DNA of 64,000 nt from Bifidobacterium asteroides DSM 20089 (GCF_002715865.1 NZ_CP017696.1:1426001-1490000); one strand, 5' to 3'; counted from the stretch's first letter, positions 53,481 through 63,860 are shown. The notes: generated from the letters alone by a model not told the origin. Made by a program: numbers and translations.

Positions 53481-55493
53481 CTACTCCAGTTCCAGGGCTC
53501 CGGTGTAGAGCTGGTAGTACTCGCCATGCCTGGCTATCAGCTCATCGTGATTGCCGCGCTCGATGATCCTCCCGTGGTCCAGGACCATAATCACATCGGA
53601 GTTGCGAACCGTAGAGAGCCGGTGGGCGATGACGAAGACCGTCCGGCCGCGCATCAGTGCGTCCATTCCCTGCTGGACCACCTCCTCGGTCCTGGTATCG
53701 ATTGAGGAAGTGGCTTCGTCCAGGATCATGGCCGGAGGATCCGCCACCGCCGCCCTGGCAATGGAGATCAGCTGACGCTGACCCTGGGACAGTCCGCTTC
53801 CATCCCCCTCAAGAACGGTCTGGTAGCCCTGGGGAAGCATGCGGATGAAGCTGTCGGCGTTGGTCATCTTCGCTGCTTCGATGCACTCCTCGTCAGTGGC
53901 ATCCAGGCGCCCGTAGCGGATGTTGTCCAGGACGGTGCCTGTGAAGAGGTTGACGTCCTGAAGGACGATGCCCAGGGAGCGGCGGAGGTCAGGCTTGCGG
54001 ATGTTCCTCACGTCGATTCCGTCATAGAGGATCTGGCCCTGCTGGATGTCGTAGAAGCGGTTGATCAGGTTGGTGATCGTGGTCTTGCCGGCACCAGTGG
54101 CACCGACCAGCGCCACCTTCTGCCCGGGCTTGGCGAACCAGGTGATGTCGTGCAGGACGGGCTTGCTCGGGTCATACCCGAAGCTGACGTCGGTGAATCG
54201 CACATCCCCCTGGAGGAGGGTGTATCGACCGTCGGGAGAGGTGATTGCCTGATCCTTAGCCTTCAGGGCCACGTCCCGGGCGTCGCCTGGAAGCTTCATG
54301 GCGGCCTCCAGTGAGCGCCTGCCGTCGTCATCGGCCTCGCGCTTCCAGGCCCAGTGCCCGGTTTCGTGGTCGACAGGGGTCATGGTCCGGCCGTCCGAGG
54401 CCAGTTCGACGCTGACCAATCTGACCGTACCCTGGTCGGACTCGACGGGCTGGTCCATCAGGTCGAAGATCCGGGAGGCGCCTGCCAGGGCCATCATGAC
54501 CATGTTGAATTGCATGGAGACCTGCCCGATTGGGTTGATGAAGGAGCGGGAAAGGGTCAGGAGGGAGACGATGGTTCCCAGGGTCAGCGGCCCTGCCCCG
54601 GTCAGTCCTACGTTGCCCATGCCCGCAATGCCGGCCAGCCCGCCGACGATGGCCAGGATGACATAGAGCAGGTAGCCCATGTTGCCTACGACCGGCATGG
54701 TGACGTTGCCGTAGGTGTTGGCCTTGGCCGAGGCCTGAAAGAGCTCCTCATTCCGGGCCTCGAAGACCCTGGCGGTGGCATCCTCGTGGTTGAAGACCTT
54801 GATGACCTTCTGCCCGTTGACGGCCTCTTCAACGAAGGCGTTCACCTGGCCCAGATAGCGCTGCTGGTGAACGAAGTAACGGCCGCTTCGGGTGACCAGA
54901 ACCCGGACCACCACAATCAGGACCGCCGCGAAGACCAGGGTCAGGACGGTGAAGGGAATGGAGAGCCAGAGCATGGAGATCAGGGCTGCCAGGGCGGACA
55001 GGACCGAGGAGACCATCTGCGGGAAGGACTGGGAGATGGCCTGGCGAAGGGTATCCGTGTCGTTGGTGTAGCGGCTCATGGTGTCGCCGTGCTCATGGGT
55101 GTCGAAGAAACCGATGGGCAACTCCTGCTGGTGGGCGAACATCTGGTCGCGGATGGTCTTCAAGGTACCCTGTTCCACCTTGACGATCAGCCAATTCCAG
55201 AACCAGGAGCAGAAGGTTCCCACCGCATAGAGGCAGCCCATCAGGATCAGGGTCCTCATCAGCGGTCCCCAATCAGGGTCGGCGGCCCCGACCAGCGGCA
55301 GGATGTAGTGGTCGATCAGCGGCTGGAGGAAGAAGGCCGATGCCGCCTGGGCCCCGGCGCTGATGATGATGCATACCACGATCACCGCCAGCTGCCGGCG
55401 GTAGGACAACAGGTAGCTCAGAATGCGACGGGTCGTTCCCGGCGCGGCCTTGTCCAAGCGGGGCTTGCGATTCTTGAATGATCCGTCACTCAT
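53481..55493 (-). CDS. ABC exporter, permease-ATPase half B
   Basis: 670 residues from ATG 55493. Six TM helices (about 40-330) precede a nucleotide-binding domain. It has Walker A VGATGAGKTT, signature LSQGQRQ, Walker B PPAMILDEATSSIDTR and switch His IAHRLSTV. There is an insertion of about 90 residues between the TM part and the NBD (EAMKLPGDARDVAL), longer than usual. The Walker B Glu is present. It overlaps the upstream half by eight bases, so the two form a heterodimer of the LmrCD/BmrCD type. Substrate unknown, probably drugs or lipids. Confidence 0.88.
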   Translation of the reverse strand: MSDGSFKNRKPRLDKAAPGTTRRILSYLLSYRRQLAVIVVCIIISAGAQAASAFFLQPLIDHYILPLVGAADPDWGPLMRTLILMGCLYAVGTFCSWFWNWLIVKVEQGTLKTIRDQMFAHQQELPIGFFDTHEHGDTMSRYTNDTDTLRQAISQSFPQMVSSVLSALAALISMLWLSIPFTVLTLVFAAVLIVVVRVLVTRSGRYFVHQQRYLGQVNAFVEEAVNGQKVIKVFNHEDATARVFEARNEELFQASAKANTYGNVTMPVVGNMGYLLYVILAIVGGLAGIAGMGNVGLTGAGPLTLGTIVSLLTLSRSFINPIGQVSMQFNMVMMALAGASRIFDLMDQPVESDQGTVRLVSVELASDGRTMTPVDHETGHWAWKREADDDGRRSLEAAMKLPGDARDVALKAKDQAITSPDGRYTLLQGDVRFTDVSFGYDPSKPVLHDITWFAKPGQKVALVGATGAGKTTITNLINRFYDIQQGQILYDGIDVRNIRKPDLRRSLGIVLQDVNLFTGTVLDNIRYGRLDATDEECIEAAKMTNADSFIRMLPQGYQTVLEGDGSGLSQGQRQLISIARAAVADPPAMILDEATSSIDTRTEEVVQQGMDALMRGRTVFVIAHRLSTVRNSDVIMVLDHGRIIERGNHDELIARHGEYYQLYTGALELE

Positions 55494-57360
55494 GGTCCTT
55501 GTCCCCCTCGCTCTGGTTCCTGGTCTGTGATTCGTAGATGGAGCGGTACTCCTGACATGTTCGCAGGAGCTCCCGGTGGGTGCCCTTGTCCAGGATTTTG
55601 CCCTCCTCAAGGACCACGATCATGTCAGCGTCCTCCACAGAGGCCAGGCGCTGGGAGATGATGATCTTGGTGGTGTCGGGAATCTCCTGGCTGAAGGCGT
55701 GACGGATCAGCTGGTCGGTCTTGGTGTCCACGGCGCTGGTTGAGTCATCCAGAATCAGGATGTCGGGCTTCTTCAGAAGGGCCCGTGCGATGCACAGACG
55801 CTGTCGCTGGCCACCAGAGAGGTTGGTGCCACCCTCGTCCAGGTAGGTCTGATAGCCATCGGGAAACTCCCGCACGAAACCGTCAGCCTGGGCCAGGGTG
55901 CAGGCGCGCACCAGCTCTTCGTCCGAAGCATCAGGATTGCCCCAGCGTAGGTTCTCGGCGATGGTCCCGGTGAAGAGGACATTCTTCTGGAGCACCATGG
56001 CCACCTGGTCGCGCAGGACCGTCAGGTCGTACTGGCGCACGTCCACCCCACCCACCTGGAGGGACCCCTCGGTCACGTCATAGAGGCGGGGAATGAGCTG
56101 GACCAAGCTGGATTTGGAGGAACCGGTGCCGCCCACGATGCCCAGTGTGGAGCCCGAGGGAACGTCCAGATTGATGTGGCTCAGAACAGGACGTTCGGAC
56201 CGGTCCGAGTAGCGGAAGGTCACATCCTGGAAGCTGATGGATCCGTCGGCCACCTTCGTGACCGGCTCGGCGGGATCATGCACGGTGCTGACCTCGTCCA
56301 ACACCTGGCATATGCGCTCCGCCGAAGCCTGGGAGATGACGACCATGACCACGATCATGGAGACCATGTTCATGGCCATCATGATCTGGATGGCATAGGT
56401 GACCAGTGCAGTCAGATCGCCCGTGGTCAACCCCAGGGCAGCATTGTTCCCGGAGGCCACGATCTGGGATGCTCCCATCCAGGATATGACCAACAGAGAG
56501 GCATAGATGCAGAAGTTCAAGAGTGCCGGGTTCAGACTCATGATCCGCTCGGCCTTGCAGAAGGCCCGGTAGATGGCCAAAGAAATACCGTTGAATTTGC
56601 GCTCCTCGTAATCCTCACGGTTGTATGACTTGACCACTCTAATGCCCTGAAGATTCTCGTCCACCACGTTGTTGAGGTGGTCGTAGGTGTGGAAGACCCG
56701 CTCGAAGATGGGGTGAACCAGCAGGGACAGGCCGATCAGCCCGAAGCCCAGGATAGGGATGGCGATCAGGAAGACCAGAGATATGGGCCTGGAGATCCTG
56801 TAAGAAAAAAGCCAGGCCACGATGACCATGATCGGCGCCCTGACCCCGACCCTGATGACCATCTGATAGGCGTTCTGCAGATTGGTCACATCGGTGGTCA
56901 GCCTGGTGATGATGGATCCTGTGGAGAAGCGGTCGATGTTGGTGAAGCTGAAGGATTGCACCTTGGCGAACAGATCGCTGCGGACATTCCTGGCCAAGCC
57001 GGAAGAGGCGATGGCCGCATACCGCCCGGACATGAACCCGGAGAACAGGGAGACGGCCGAGCAGGCCAACAGTATCAAACCGAACTTGAAGATGGCCGGC
57101 ATGGATCTCCCCGAGACCCCCTGGTCGATCAGGGAGGCCATGATGGTCGGGATCACAATCTCAAGAACACTCTCAAGAAAGACGTAGGCCGGAGCCAGAA
57201 AGCTGGCCTTCCGGTATTCGCGCAGTGAGCGCAGAATGGTACGGATGGTGTGCTTCGGGCGCGCTGGTTCCTGTTTATCCGATCTGACCACGGATGCCGT
57301 AGACCCCTTCAAATGGACCTCTTCTGTTTCTGTACTGGTTTCTCTATCTTTTACGGCCAA
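55486..57360 (-). CDS. ABC exporter, permease-ATPase half A
   Basis: 624 residues. Cytoplasmic N-terminus, six TM helices (LAPAYVFLESVLEIVIPTIM near 55 onward) and a C-terminal ATPase. It has Walker A VGGTGSSKSSL, signature NLSGGQRQR and Walker B DILILDDSTSAVDT. The P-loop GGTGSSKSS has Ser for the usual Gly before Lys, and the base after the Walker B Asp is Asp instead of Glu, pointing to a degenerate catalytic site. Heterodimeric exporters often have one such site. Half B carries the consensus site. Start and stop overlap with half B indicate co-translation. Confidence 0.88.
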   Translation of the reverse strand: MAVKDRETSTETEEVHLKGSTASVVRSDKQEPARPKHTIRTILRSLREYRKASFLAPAYVFLESVLEIVIPTIMASLIDQGVSGRSMPAIFKFGLILLACSAVSLFSGFMSGRYAAIASSGLARNVRSDLFAKVQSFSFTNIDRFSTGSIITRLTTDVTNLQNAYQMVIRVGVRAPIMVIVAWLFSYRISRPISLVFLIAIPILGFGLIGLSLLVHPIFERVFHTYDHLNNVVDENLQGIRVVKSYNREDYEERKFNGISLAIYRAFCKAERIMSLNPALLNFCIYASLLVISWMGASQIVASGNNAALGLTTGDLTALVTYAIQIMMAMNMVSMIVVMVVISQASAERICQVLDEVSTVHDPAEPVTKVADGSISFQDVTFRYSDRSERPVLSHINLDVPSGSTLGIVGGTGSSKSSLVQLIPRLYDVTEGSLQVGGVDVRQYDLTVLRDQVAMVLQKNVLFTGTIAENLRWGNPDASDEELVRACTLAQADGFVREFPDGYQTYLDEGGTNLSGGQRQRLCIARALLKKPDILILDDSTSAVDTKTDQLIRHAFSQEIPDTTKIIISQRLASVEDADMIVVLEEGKILDKGTHRELLRTCQEYRSIYESQTRNQSEGDKDHE

Positions 57361-57614
57361 TCACCGACATGCAATACCCTCGTAAGAGGGGCTGAATCAA
57401 CCTAGGCTATCATCCTGTGCGCCAGGGTTGGGCGGATGCGCGGTGATTTCCGCCCTCCACAAAAAGAAGCTGTCACGCCCCTTGGAATCCCTTGGGGTCA
57501 TGCAGCTTCCATGCTTCAGTCAGTCTTACCAGCGAGTCTTGCCTGCGGGTTCTGAACAAGGCATACTTACGGTTGATTGAATCGGCGAAGGCCTCTCGCC
57601 TGACAGGCTATGAA

Positions 57615-58187
57615 TCAGCGTTCGTCCAACTTGGTGATGATCTCCTTGGAGATCTGGTCGACCTCGCCCTGGCCATCCACTGCGACCAGAAGGCCACGGG
57701 ACTTATAGGTGTCCAGCAGGGGGGCAGTCTCCTTGGCGTAGATATCCAAACGCTTTGCGATGGCCTCGGGGGTATCGTCGGCCCGCCCCTCCTCCCTGGC
57801 CCGCTTGGCGATGCGCTGCATGAGCACGTCATGGTCGGCATCCAGGGCCACCACTGCCGTCAGCGGAGTGCCAAGCTCCTGGAGCATCTTGTCCAGCGCC
57901 TCGACCTGGGAGGCCGAACGGGGGTAGCCGTCCAGAATCCAGCCCTGGGCGGCGTCGTCCATGCCAAGGCGGTCCTTGACGATCTTGTTGGTCAGCTCGT
58001 CTGGAACCAGTTCACCTTTGTCGGTGTAAGCCTTGGCCTGCCTGCCCAACTCGGTTCCGTTCTTCAGGTTGTAGCGGAAAATGTCGCCGGTGGAGATGGC
58101 AGGAATCCCGTAATGCCTGCTGAGCAAAGCCGCCTGCGTGCCCTTGCCAACACCTTGAGGTCCCATGATCAACAGTCGCTGTACCAT
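57615..58187 (-). CDS. adk: Adenylate kinase
   Basis: 190 residues. The P-loop GPQGVGKGTQAALL is near the start, the NMP-binding region ISTGDIFRYNLKNG follows, and the Arg-rich lid position reads EEGRADDTPEAIAKR. The LID domain is short, as in actinobacterial Adk (no zinc fingers). It balances AMP, ADP and ATP. It follows secY by 247 bases, with a hairpin (58352-58387) between. A 254-base gap (57361-57614) downstream has no gene. Confidence 0.96.
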   Translation of the reverse strand: MVQRLLIMGPQGVGKGTQAALLSRHYGIPAISTGDIFRYNLKNGTELGRQAKAYTDKGELVPDELTNKIVKDRLGMDDAAQGWILDGYPRSASQVEALDKMLQELGTPLTAVVALDADHDVLMQRIAKRAREEGRADDTPEAIAKRLDIYAKETAPLLDTYKSRGLLVAVDGQGEVDQISKEIITKLDER

Positions 58188-58351
58188 TCCCTATCCTTTG
58201 TTCGATATTTCATTGTTCTTAGCTCTCCGGCCACGGACGGCCGTAACTGTCTTGGCCGGGCAGAACCCTCATTTACGTATGCTAGCGGCTGCCTGACCCA
58301 ATACAGGTTCCACCCACCAAACCCATGCAAACGGTCTTCCGAATATGACAG

Positions 58352-58387
58352 GGTCCGGCCCCATGCCACCAAGGGCCGGGTCGGACC
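58352..58387 (-). terminator. Hairpin between secY and adk
   Basis: A GC-rich stem with one bulge (GGTCCG/CGGACC outer part) is seen on the minus strand after the secY stop. The T tract is weak, so it may attenuate rather than stop transcription into adk. Confidence 0.45.
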
Positions 58388-58434
58388 TTCATCTGTTATG
58401 GTTTGACACCGCTTGCAGGTTTCTGACCGAAAGG

Positions 58435-59763
58435 TCAGCCCTCCTTGTGTTCACCCTCCAGCAGGAAGCCGGTGTACTGGAACTGCTCGGTCTGAGCCCT
58501 GGCCTGGCGCAGGGTGTCCAGGCCGACGCCGGCGATGATCAGAATGGTGGTGCCGCCGAAGGGCAGCTTGGAGTTGATCTTCAGCAACATGATCAGCACC
58601 GTAGGAATAAGAGCCACAAAGAGCAGGTAGATGGCACCCACTGTGTTCAGTCGATTCATCACGTATGACAGGTACCGGCTGGTGGCCCGTCCGGCCCTGA
58701 TACCCGGGATGAAGCCGCCATACTCCTTCATGTTGTCGGCCGTCTCATCGGGATTGAAGGTGATGGAAGTGTAGAAGAAGCAGAAGAAGACAATCATGAC
58801 CGAGTAGAGCACGATGTACCAGACCGAGGTCGTGTTGGCCATGTTGGCATCAATCCACTTCACCCAGTTCTGATCGGAATTGCCGAACTGAGCGATAAGG
58901 GTGGGAATGGCCAGAATAGAGGAGGCGAAGATGGGAGGAATCACGCCTGACATGTTGATCTTGAGCGGCAGGTAGGTGGAAGAGCCGCCGTACATCTTGC
59001 GGCCAATCATCCTGCGGGTGTACTGGACGGGAATACGACGTTGAGCCAGTTCCACGTAGTCGACCAGAATCAGAATAACCAGCAGGACAGTCACGACAAT
59101 GCCAAACTTAACCCAGTCGCCGTCCTTGCCGTTGGTTCCCCAACCGATGTTCCAGAGCTGGGGCAGGAAGCCGGAGCAGATGGAGATGAAAATCAGGACG
59201 GACATGCCGTTACCAATCCCCTTGTCGGTAATCAGCTCGGCCATCCACATGATCAGACCAGTGCCGCCGGTCATAATCAGAACCATGACCCCCATATTCC
59301 ACCAGGAACTGTCAGGGATGACCTGCTGTTGACAGGCACCGCCGAAGAGCGCACCCTTGTTGGCCGTAACCAGAATGGTCGTGGACTGCAGCACCGCCAG
59401 GCCGATGGTCAGATACCTGGTGTACTCGGTCAGTTTGGCCTCGCCTGACTGGCCTTCCTTGTGCAGAGCCTCGAAGCGAGGAATGACCACGCGCAGCAAC
59501 TGCACCACGATTGATGCAGTGATGTAGGGCATGATGCCCAGTGCGAAGATGGACAGCTGCAGCAGAGCCCCGCCCGAAAACAGGTTCACCAGGCCGATGA
59601 AGTCCTCATTGCCGGCCGTGGTTATGCACTTCTGCACGGCGGGATAATCCACGCCTGGGGTAGGTATGAACGACCCGATGCGATAGATGATGATGATGCC
59701 AAGAACGAAGAAGATTTTCTTCCTCAACTCCTTGGTCCTGAAGGCCTGGATTAACGTCCTCAC
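58435..59763 (-). CDS. secY: Preprotein translocase subunit SecY
   Basis: 442 residues with about ten TM helices (for example FFVLGIIIIYRIGSFIPTPG, IFALGIMPYITASIVVQLL). The plug and pore-ring region follows TM1, and LVDYVELAQRRIPVQYTRR forms the cytoplasmic C4/C5 loop bound by SecA. It is the protein-conducting channel of the membrane. It lies 186 bases after rplO, with a GC hairpin between. Confidence 0.97.
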   Translation of the reverse strand: MRTLIQAFRTKELRKKIFFVLGIIIIYRIGSFIPTPGVDYPAVQKCITTAGNEDFIGLVNLFSGGALLQLSIFALGIMPYITASIVVQLLRVVIPRFEALHKEGQSGEAKLTEYTRYLTIGLAVLQSTTILVTANKGALFGGACQQQVIPDSSWWNMGVMVLIMTGGTGLIMWMAELITDKGIGNGMSVLIFISICSGFLPQLWNIGWGTNGKDGDWVKFGIVVTVLLVILILVDYVELAQRRIPVQYTRRMIGRKMYGGSSTYLPLKINMSGVIPPIFASSILAIPTLIAQFGNSDQNWVKWIDANMANTTSVWYIVLYSVMIVFFCFFYTSITFNPDETADNMKEYGGFIPGIRAGRATSRYLSYVMNRLNTVGAIYLLFVALIPTVLIMLLKINSKLPFGGTTILIIAGVGLDTLRQARAQTEQFQYTGFLLEGEHKEG

Positions 59764-59877
59764 CTAAGTTCCCTCCCTACGCGCCCACGCGTTGGTCCCG
59801 GTGCATCGCACCTTCTTGCTCCGACCAGCTTAGCCGATGGCTCCGTCAAACCCGACGGCATCCAGGCCGGAAACGAG

Positions 59878-59915
59878 TTCCGGCCCCCGCCCGCTTGGAG
59901 CGGGGAGGGCCGGAA
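59878..59915 (-). terminator. Hairpin upstream of secY
   Basis: TTCCGGCCC pairs perfectly with GGGCCGGAA (59907-59915), with an inner GC stem. It lies in the rplO-secY gap and probably lowers readthrough between ribosomal and translocase genes. Confidence 0.55.
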
Positions 59916-59949
59916 TCGTCTGCCTTGCGGTCTGTCCCCCTATTGAGTA

Positions 59950-60414
59950 TCAGTCCTCGGAGACAGACCCGCCTGCGGCTTCAATCTTGCTTCTGGCCGA
60001 GGCCGAGGCCTTGACGCCCTTGAGGGTGAAAGCTTCCTTGACGTCACCATCACCCAGGACCTTGACAGGGTGGCCCTTGCGGACCGCTCCCTTGTTGACC
60101 AGATCCTCGACGGTAACCTCACCGCCCTTGGGGAAGAGTCCTTCCAGAGCACCCAGGTTGACCACCTGGTACTCCTTCTTGAAGGGGCTCCTGAACCCGC
60201 GCAGCTTGGGCAGCCGCATGTACAGGGGCAGCTGGCCGCCTTCAAAGCCCGGACGGACCTGGTAGCGGGCCTTGGTGCCCTTGGTGCCCCGACCGGAGGT
60301 CTTGCCCTTGGATCCCTCGCCGCGACCCACACGGATGCGGTCCCGCTTGGCGCCCGGAGCCGGACGCAGGTCATGCATCTGCAGGATCGTGGGCTCTTGC
60401 TTGTCGCTGGCCAT
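59950..60414 (-). CDS. rplO: 50S ribosomal protein uL15
   Basis: 154 residues. LHDL-like [39 protein letters not shown] and [17 protein letters not shown] identify it. It is an assembly protein of the 50S subunit. The gap to rpmD is two bases, in the spc operon order. Confidence 0.96.
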   Translation of the reverse strand: MASDKQEPTILQMHDLRPAPGAKRDRIRVGRGEGSKGKTSGRGTKGTKARYQVRPGFEGGQLPLYMRLPKLRGFRSPFKKEYQVVNLGALEGLFPKGGEVTVEDLVNKGAVRKGHPVKVLGDGDVKEAFTLKGVKASASARSKIEAAGGSVSED

Positions 60415-60416
60415 AA

Positions 60417-60602
60417 TCAGTCTGCCTCCTCTACGTTCACCAGGTGGCGGACCTTGTCGGCCATCCCCCGGTAGACGGGGGTGTCCTCACGCAGGACGGA
60501 CTGGCCGATCTTGTGAAGGCCCAGAGACCTGACGTTCTCCTTCTGGCGGTCGGTGGCATGAGCCACGCCCTTGACCAGGGTGATCTTGATCTGCTTGGTC
60601 AT
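60417..60602 (-). CDS. rpmD: 50S ribosomal protein uL30
   Basis: 61 residues from ATG 60602. [19 protein letters not shown] and [19 protein letters not shown] are typical. Its ATG overlaps the rpsE stop by one base (TGATG), coupling translation. Confidence 0.95.
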   Translation of the reverse strand: MTKQIKITLVKGVAHATDRQKENVRSLGLHKIGQSVLREDTPVYRGMADKVRHLVNVEEAD

Positions 60603-61363
60603 CACTCACCTGCCTTCGACTGCTCGTCAGCCTTGGCCTTGGCCTCTTCGCGCTCCTTGCGCTCGTCGGCGATACCGGCGGCACGTGCGCGCAGGAGGGA
60701 GTCGGGGGCGACCTCCTCCAGGGGCAGACCACGGCGTGCCGCGATCTCCTCGGGCTCCTCCAGCTGCTTCAGGGCAGCTACAGTGGCCCGCACCATGTTG
60801 ACGGCCGTGGCCGATCCCATGGACTTGCTCAGGATGTCGGTGATGCCGGCGCACTCCAGGACGGCGCGAACCGGACCACCGGCGATAACGCCGGTTCCGG
60901 GGGCTGCAGGCCGCAGGAGAACAGTGCCGGCCGCATCGTGGCCGATCACCGGGTGGGTGACGGTGCCGCGAATGCGGGGGACGGTGAACATGTGCTTCTT
61001 GGCATCCAGCTGACCCTTGGAGATGGCTGCGGGAACCTCGCGGGACTTGCCGTAGCCAACACCCACGGTGCCCTTGCCGTCGCCCACGACCACCAGTGCC
61101 GCGAAGCTGAAGGTTCGGCCTCCCTTGTGGACCTTGGAGACGCGGTTGATGGTCACGACCCTGTCGAGCATGTCGTCACGGTCATCGTGATCCCGACGGC
61201 CCCGACGGCCATCCCTGCGACCATCACGGGAACCGCCCCGACGACCGCCGCGGCGATCATCGTTCCGGTCGTTCCGGTCTCTTCTGCCACCCTGGCTGGA
61301 CTGAGCGTTTGTGGAATCTTCAGTCACCTGGGTTGTTTCCTTTGTCGTTTCGTTGTCGCTCAC
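60602..61363 (-). CDS. rpsE: 30S ribosomal protein uS5 with RG/RD-rich N-terminal extension
   Basis: 253 residues, GTG start at 61363. Residues about 25-62 form an Arg/Gly/Asp low-complexity tail ([18 protein letters not shown]). The conserved S5 body starts at [17 protein letters not shown], with [16 protein letters not shown] and [18 protein letters not shown]5 helps accuracy and mRNA unwinding. The C-terminal end is also extended ([17 protein letters not shown]). It overlaps rplR by four bases (GTGA). Confidence 0.96.
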   Translation of the reverse strand: MSDNETTKETTQVTEDSTNAQSSQGGRRDRNDRNDDRRGGRRGGSRDGRRDGRRGRRDHDDRDDMLDRVVTINRVSKVHKGGRTFSFAALVVVGDGKGTVGVGYGKSREVPAAISKGQLDAKKHMFTVPRIRGTVTHPVIGHDAAGTVLLRPAAPGTGVIAGGPVRAVLECAGITDILSKSMGSATAVNMVRATVAALKQLEEPEEIAARRGLPLEEVAPDSLLRARAAGIADERKEREEAKAKADEQSKAGE

Positions 61364-61731
61364 AGTGCCAAACCTCCCTCACGGGCGCCTTCCGCAACCG
61401 CTGCGACCCTTCCGTGGTACTTGTTGCCACCACGGTCGAAGACCACAGTGGTGATGCCGGCCTTCTTGGCCTTGGCCGCAATCTGCTCGCCCACCTTGCG
61501 GGCGGCCTCGGTCTTGGTGCCCTTGAAGGAGCCGTAGTCCGAAGCCATGGTCGACTCGCTGACCAGGGTGACACCCCTGGTGTCGTCGACGATCTGGGCG
61601 ATCATGTTGCGGTTGGTCCGAGTGACCACCAGACGGGGACGCTCTGCCGTGCCGGAGACGTGCTTGCGCAGACGGGCATGGCGGCGCAGACGTGCGATCT
61701 TCTTGCCTTTGCCTAGTATCGAGACCGTCAT
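61360..61731 (-). CDS. rplR: 50S ribosomal protein uL18
   Basis: 123 residues from ATG 61731. [38 protein letters not shown] and [20 protein letters not shown] are diagnostic. It binds 5S rRNA. One base separates it from rplF. Confidence 0.97.
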   Translation of the reverse strand: MTVSILGKGKKIARLRRHARLRKHVSGTAERPRLVVTRTNRNMIAQIVDDTRGVTLVSESTMASDYGSFKGTKTEAARKVGEQIAAKAKKAGITTVVFDRGGNKYHGRVAAVAEGAREGGLAL

Positions 61732-61732
61732 A

Positions 61733-62272
61733 TCACTTACCAGCCTTTCCAGCCTTGCGCAGGATGTGCTCGTCGGCGTACTTGATGCCCTTGCCCTTGT
61801 AAGGCTCGGGAGCACGCAGGGCGCGGATGTTGGCCGCAGCCTGGCCGACAGCCTGCTTGTCGATGCCGGAGACGACCACTTCGTTGGCGTTCGGCGTCTC
61901 GAAGGTGATGCCCTCCGGGGGGTCGACGGTGATGGTGTGCGAGTAGCCCAGCGAGAACTCCAGGGACTTGCCCTTGGCGACCACGCGGTACCCGGTGCCG
62001 ACGATCTGCAGGTGCTTGCTGTAGCCCTTGGAGACGCCTTCGACCATGGAAGCCACGATGGAGCGGCTAAGTCCGTGCTTGGCCTTGGTGGTGCGGTCCT
62101 CGTCGGCGGGGGTCATGATGATCTCATTGCCCTCGACCTTGCCGGTGATGCCCTCGGGCAGCGTGTATCCGTCGGAGCCCTTGGGACCCTTGGCGGTGAA
62201 TTCCTGGCCCTTGAAGGCCACCTCCACACCTGCCGGAACGGCGATGGGGAGCTTACCAATATGCGATGCCAT
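61733..62272 (-). CDS. rplF: 50S ribosomal protein uL6
   Basis: 179 residues. The two-fold fold is clear: [18 protein letters not shown] and [19 protein letters not shown], ending with [19 protein letters not shown]. It lies near the factor-binding site of the 50S subunit. Confidence 0.97.
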   Translation of the reverse strand: MASHIGKLPIAVPAGVEVAFKGQEFTAKGPKGSDGYTLPEGITGKVEGNEIIMTPADEDRTTKAKHGLSRSIVASMVEGVSKGYSKHLQIVGTGYRVVAKGKSLEFSLGYSHTITVDPPEGITFETPNANEVVVSGIDKQAVGQAAANIRALRAPEPYKGKGIKYADEHILRKAGKAGK

Positions 62273-62288
62273 GTTCAGCTCTCCTTTC

Positions 62289-62687
62289 TCACCATACGTA
62301 GGCGACGATCTCGCCGCCGATGCCCCTGTCGAGGCATTCCTTCTGGGTCATCAGTCCCGAGCTGGTCGAGATGATGGCGATTCCCAGCCCGCCCAGGGGC
62401 ATAGGCAGGGAATCCGACTTGGCGTACCGGCGCAGACCGGGCTTGGAGACGCGCTTGATTCCCTGAATGGACTGACGTCCATCGGGACCGTACTTGAGCG
62501 TGATCTCCAGATCCTGCCCGACGCGGGCATCCTTGGCTCGGTAATCGGCGATGAAGCCTTCGCGTTTGAGGATCTGCGCGATGTTCGCCTTGAACTTGGA
62601 GTACGGCATGTCGACTGTTTCATGCTTGGCCGCACTCGCATTACGCAGACGTGTCAGCATGTCTGCGATGGGATCTGTCATTGTCAT
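62289..62687 (-). CDS. rpsH: 30S ribosomal protein uS8
   Basis: 132 residues starting [17 protein letters not shown], which fixes the start. [18 protein letters not shown] and [20 protein letters not shown] follow. It organises the central domain of 16S rRNA and may autoregulate the spc operon. Confidence 0.97.
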   Translation of the reverse strand: MTMTDPIADMLTRLRNASAAKHETVDMPYSKFKANIAQILKREGFIADYRAKDARVGQDLEITLKYGPDGRQSIQGIKRVSKPGLRRYAKSDSLPMPLGGLGIAIISTSSGLMTQKECLDRGIGGEIVAYVW

Positions 62688-62767
62688 GTGGGCTTATGCC
62701 CTTCCTCGCCGTGGTTTCCGCCACCGGGCAGCAATCTGCCGGGGCCGCGGACCTTCAGCGTCGATCT

Positions 62768-62953
62768 TTACCAACTGGACTTCGTCACACCCGGCAGCTC
62801 GCCGCGATGGGCCTTCTCGCGAAGGCAGATGCGGCACAGGCCGAACTTGCGATAGACGGAATGAGGACGACCGCAGACCTGGCAGCGCGTGTAGCCACGC
62901 ACCTTGAACTTCGGCTTGCGTGCCGCCTTGTTTCTCAGAGCGGTTTTTGCCAT
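62768..62953 (-). CDS. rpsN: 30S ribosomal protein uS14, zinc form
   Basis: 61 residues, the short type Z form. Cys pairs CQVC and CRIC (spacing 16) hold zinc. It begins [15 protein letters not shown]. It sits in the 30S head. Two bases follow from the rplE stop. Confidence 0.95.
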   Translation of the reverse strand: MAKTALRNKAARKPKFKVRGYTRCQVCGRPHSVYRKFGLCRICLREKAHRGELPGVTKSSW

Positions 62954-62954
62954 T

Positions 62955-63527
62955 TCAGTTCTCCTTGAAGGGGAAGCCCAGCTGCTTGAGCAGTGCCCGG
63001 GCCTCCTGATCGTTCTTGGTGGAGGTCACCACGGTGATATCCATACCACGCTGGTGATCGATCTGATCAGGATCGATCTCGTGGAACATGGACTGCTCCG
63101 TGAGACCGAAGTTGTAGTTGCCCTGGCCGTCGAACTGGCGGTCACTGATGCCGCGGAAGTCGCGGATGCGGGGCAGGGCCAGGGTCAGGAGACGATCCAG
63201 GAACTCCCACATGCGCACGCCGCGTAAGGTGGCGAAGGCGCCGATGGCCTGTCCCTCACGCAGGTGGAACTGCGCCACGGACTTCTTGGCCTTGGTGATC
63301 TTGGGCTTCTGGCCGGTGATGGCCGTCAGATCCTTGACCGCGCCCTCGATCAGCTTGGAGTCGCGTGCCGCGGCACCCACGCCCATGGAGACCACGACCT
63401 TCTCGATCCTGGGCACCTGCATGGGGTTGGAGAACTTGAACTCCTTCTCCAGCTCGGGCACAATGCTGTCACGGTACTGCTGCAGCAAACGAGGGACTGC
63501 CGGTGCTTCAACGGTGGTATCGCTCAT
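62955..63527 (-). CDS. rplE: 50S ribosomal protein uL5
   Basis: 190 residues. [57 protein letters not shown] and the C-terminal [20 protein letters not shown] are typical. It binds 5S rRNA and the P-site tRNA. Overlaps rplX by four bases. Confidence 0.97.
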   Translation of the reverse strand: MSDTTVEAPAVPRLLQQYRDSIVPELEKEFKFSNPMQVPRIEKVVVSMGVGAAARDSKLIEGAVKDLTAITGQKPKITKAKKSVAQFHLREGQAIGAFATLRGVRMWEFLDRLLTLALPRIRDFRGISDRQFDGQGNYNFGLTEQSMFHEIDPDQIDHQRGMDITVVTSTKNDQEARALLKQLGFPFKEN

Positions 63528-63859
63528 GACAGCTCCTTGCCTGACTTCTTGGCGAAGCGGGTGCGCACGACCTTGACCTTGCCGTCACGCGCCTCCTCCT
63601 TGATGTTCACGCCGATGCGGGTCGGCTTCTTGGTCTCCGGGTCGATGACCATCACGTTGGAGCGATGGATGGGCGCCTCGGTCGGGACGATGCCCGACTC
63701 CTGACCCTGTTGGGTGGCCCGCACATGCTTCTTGACGATCTGAATACCCTCGACGATCAGGCGGTCATTGGGCAGAATCCGCAGAACCTTGCCCTCCTTG
63801 CCGCGATCCTTGCCGCGGATGACCTTGACCTGGTCGCCTGTCTTGATCTTGGCTACCAC
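63524..63859 (-). CDS. rplX: 50S ribosomal protein uL24
   Basis: 111 residues, GTG start at 63859. The KOW motif [18 protein letters not shown] is near residue 9. It starts assembly of the 50S subunit and lies at the tunnel exit. Confidence 0.96.
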   Translation of the reverse strand: MVAKIKTGDQVKVIRGKDRGKEGKVLRILPNDRLIVEGIQIVKKHVRATQQGQESGIVPTEAPIHRSNVMVIDPETKKPTRIGVNIKEEARDGKVKVVRTRFAKKSGKELS

Positions 63860-63860
63860 T

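Noticed and set aside
54354-55481. 375-residue Asp/Gly/His-rich open frame
   Set aside because: Shadow of the ABC exporter half B, whose Walker motifs are explicit on the other strand.
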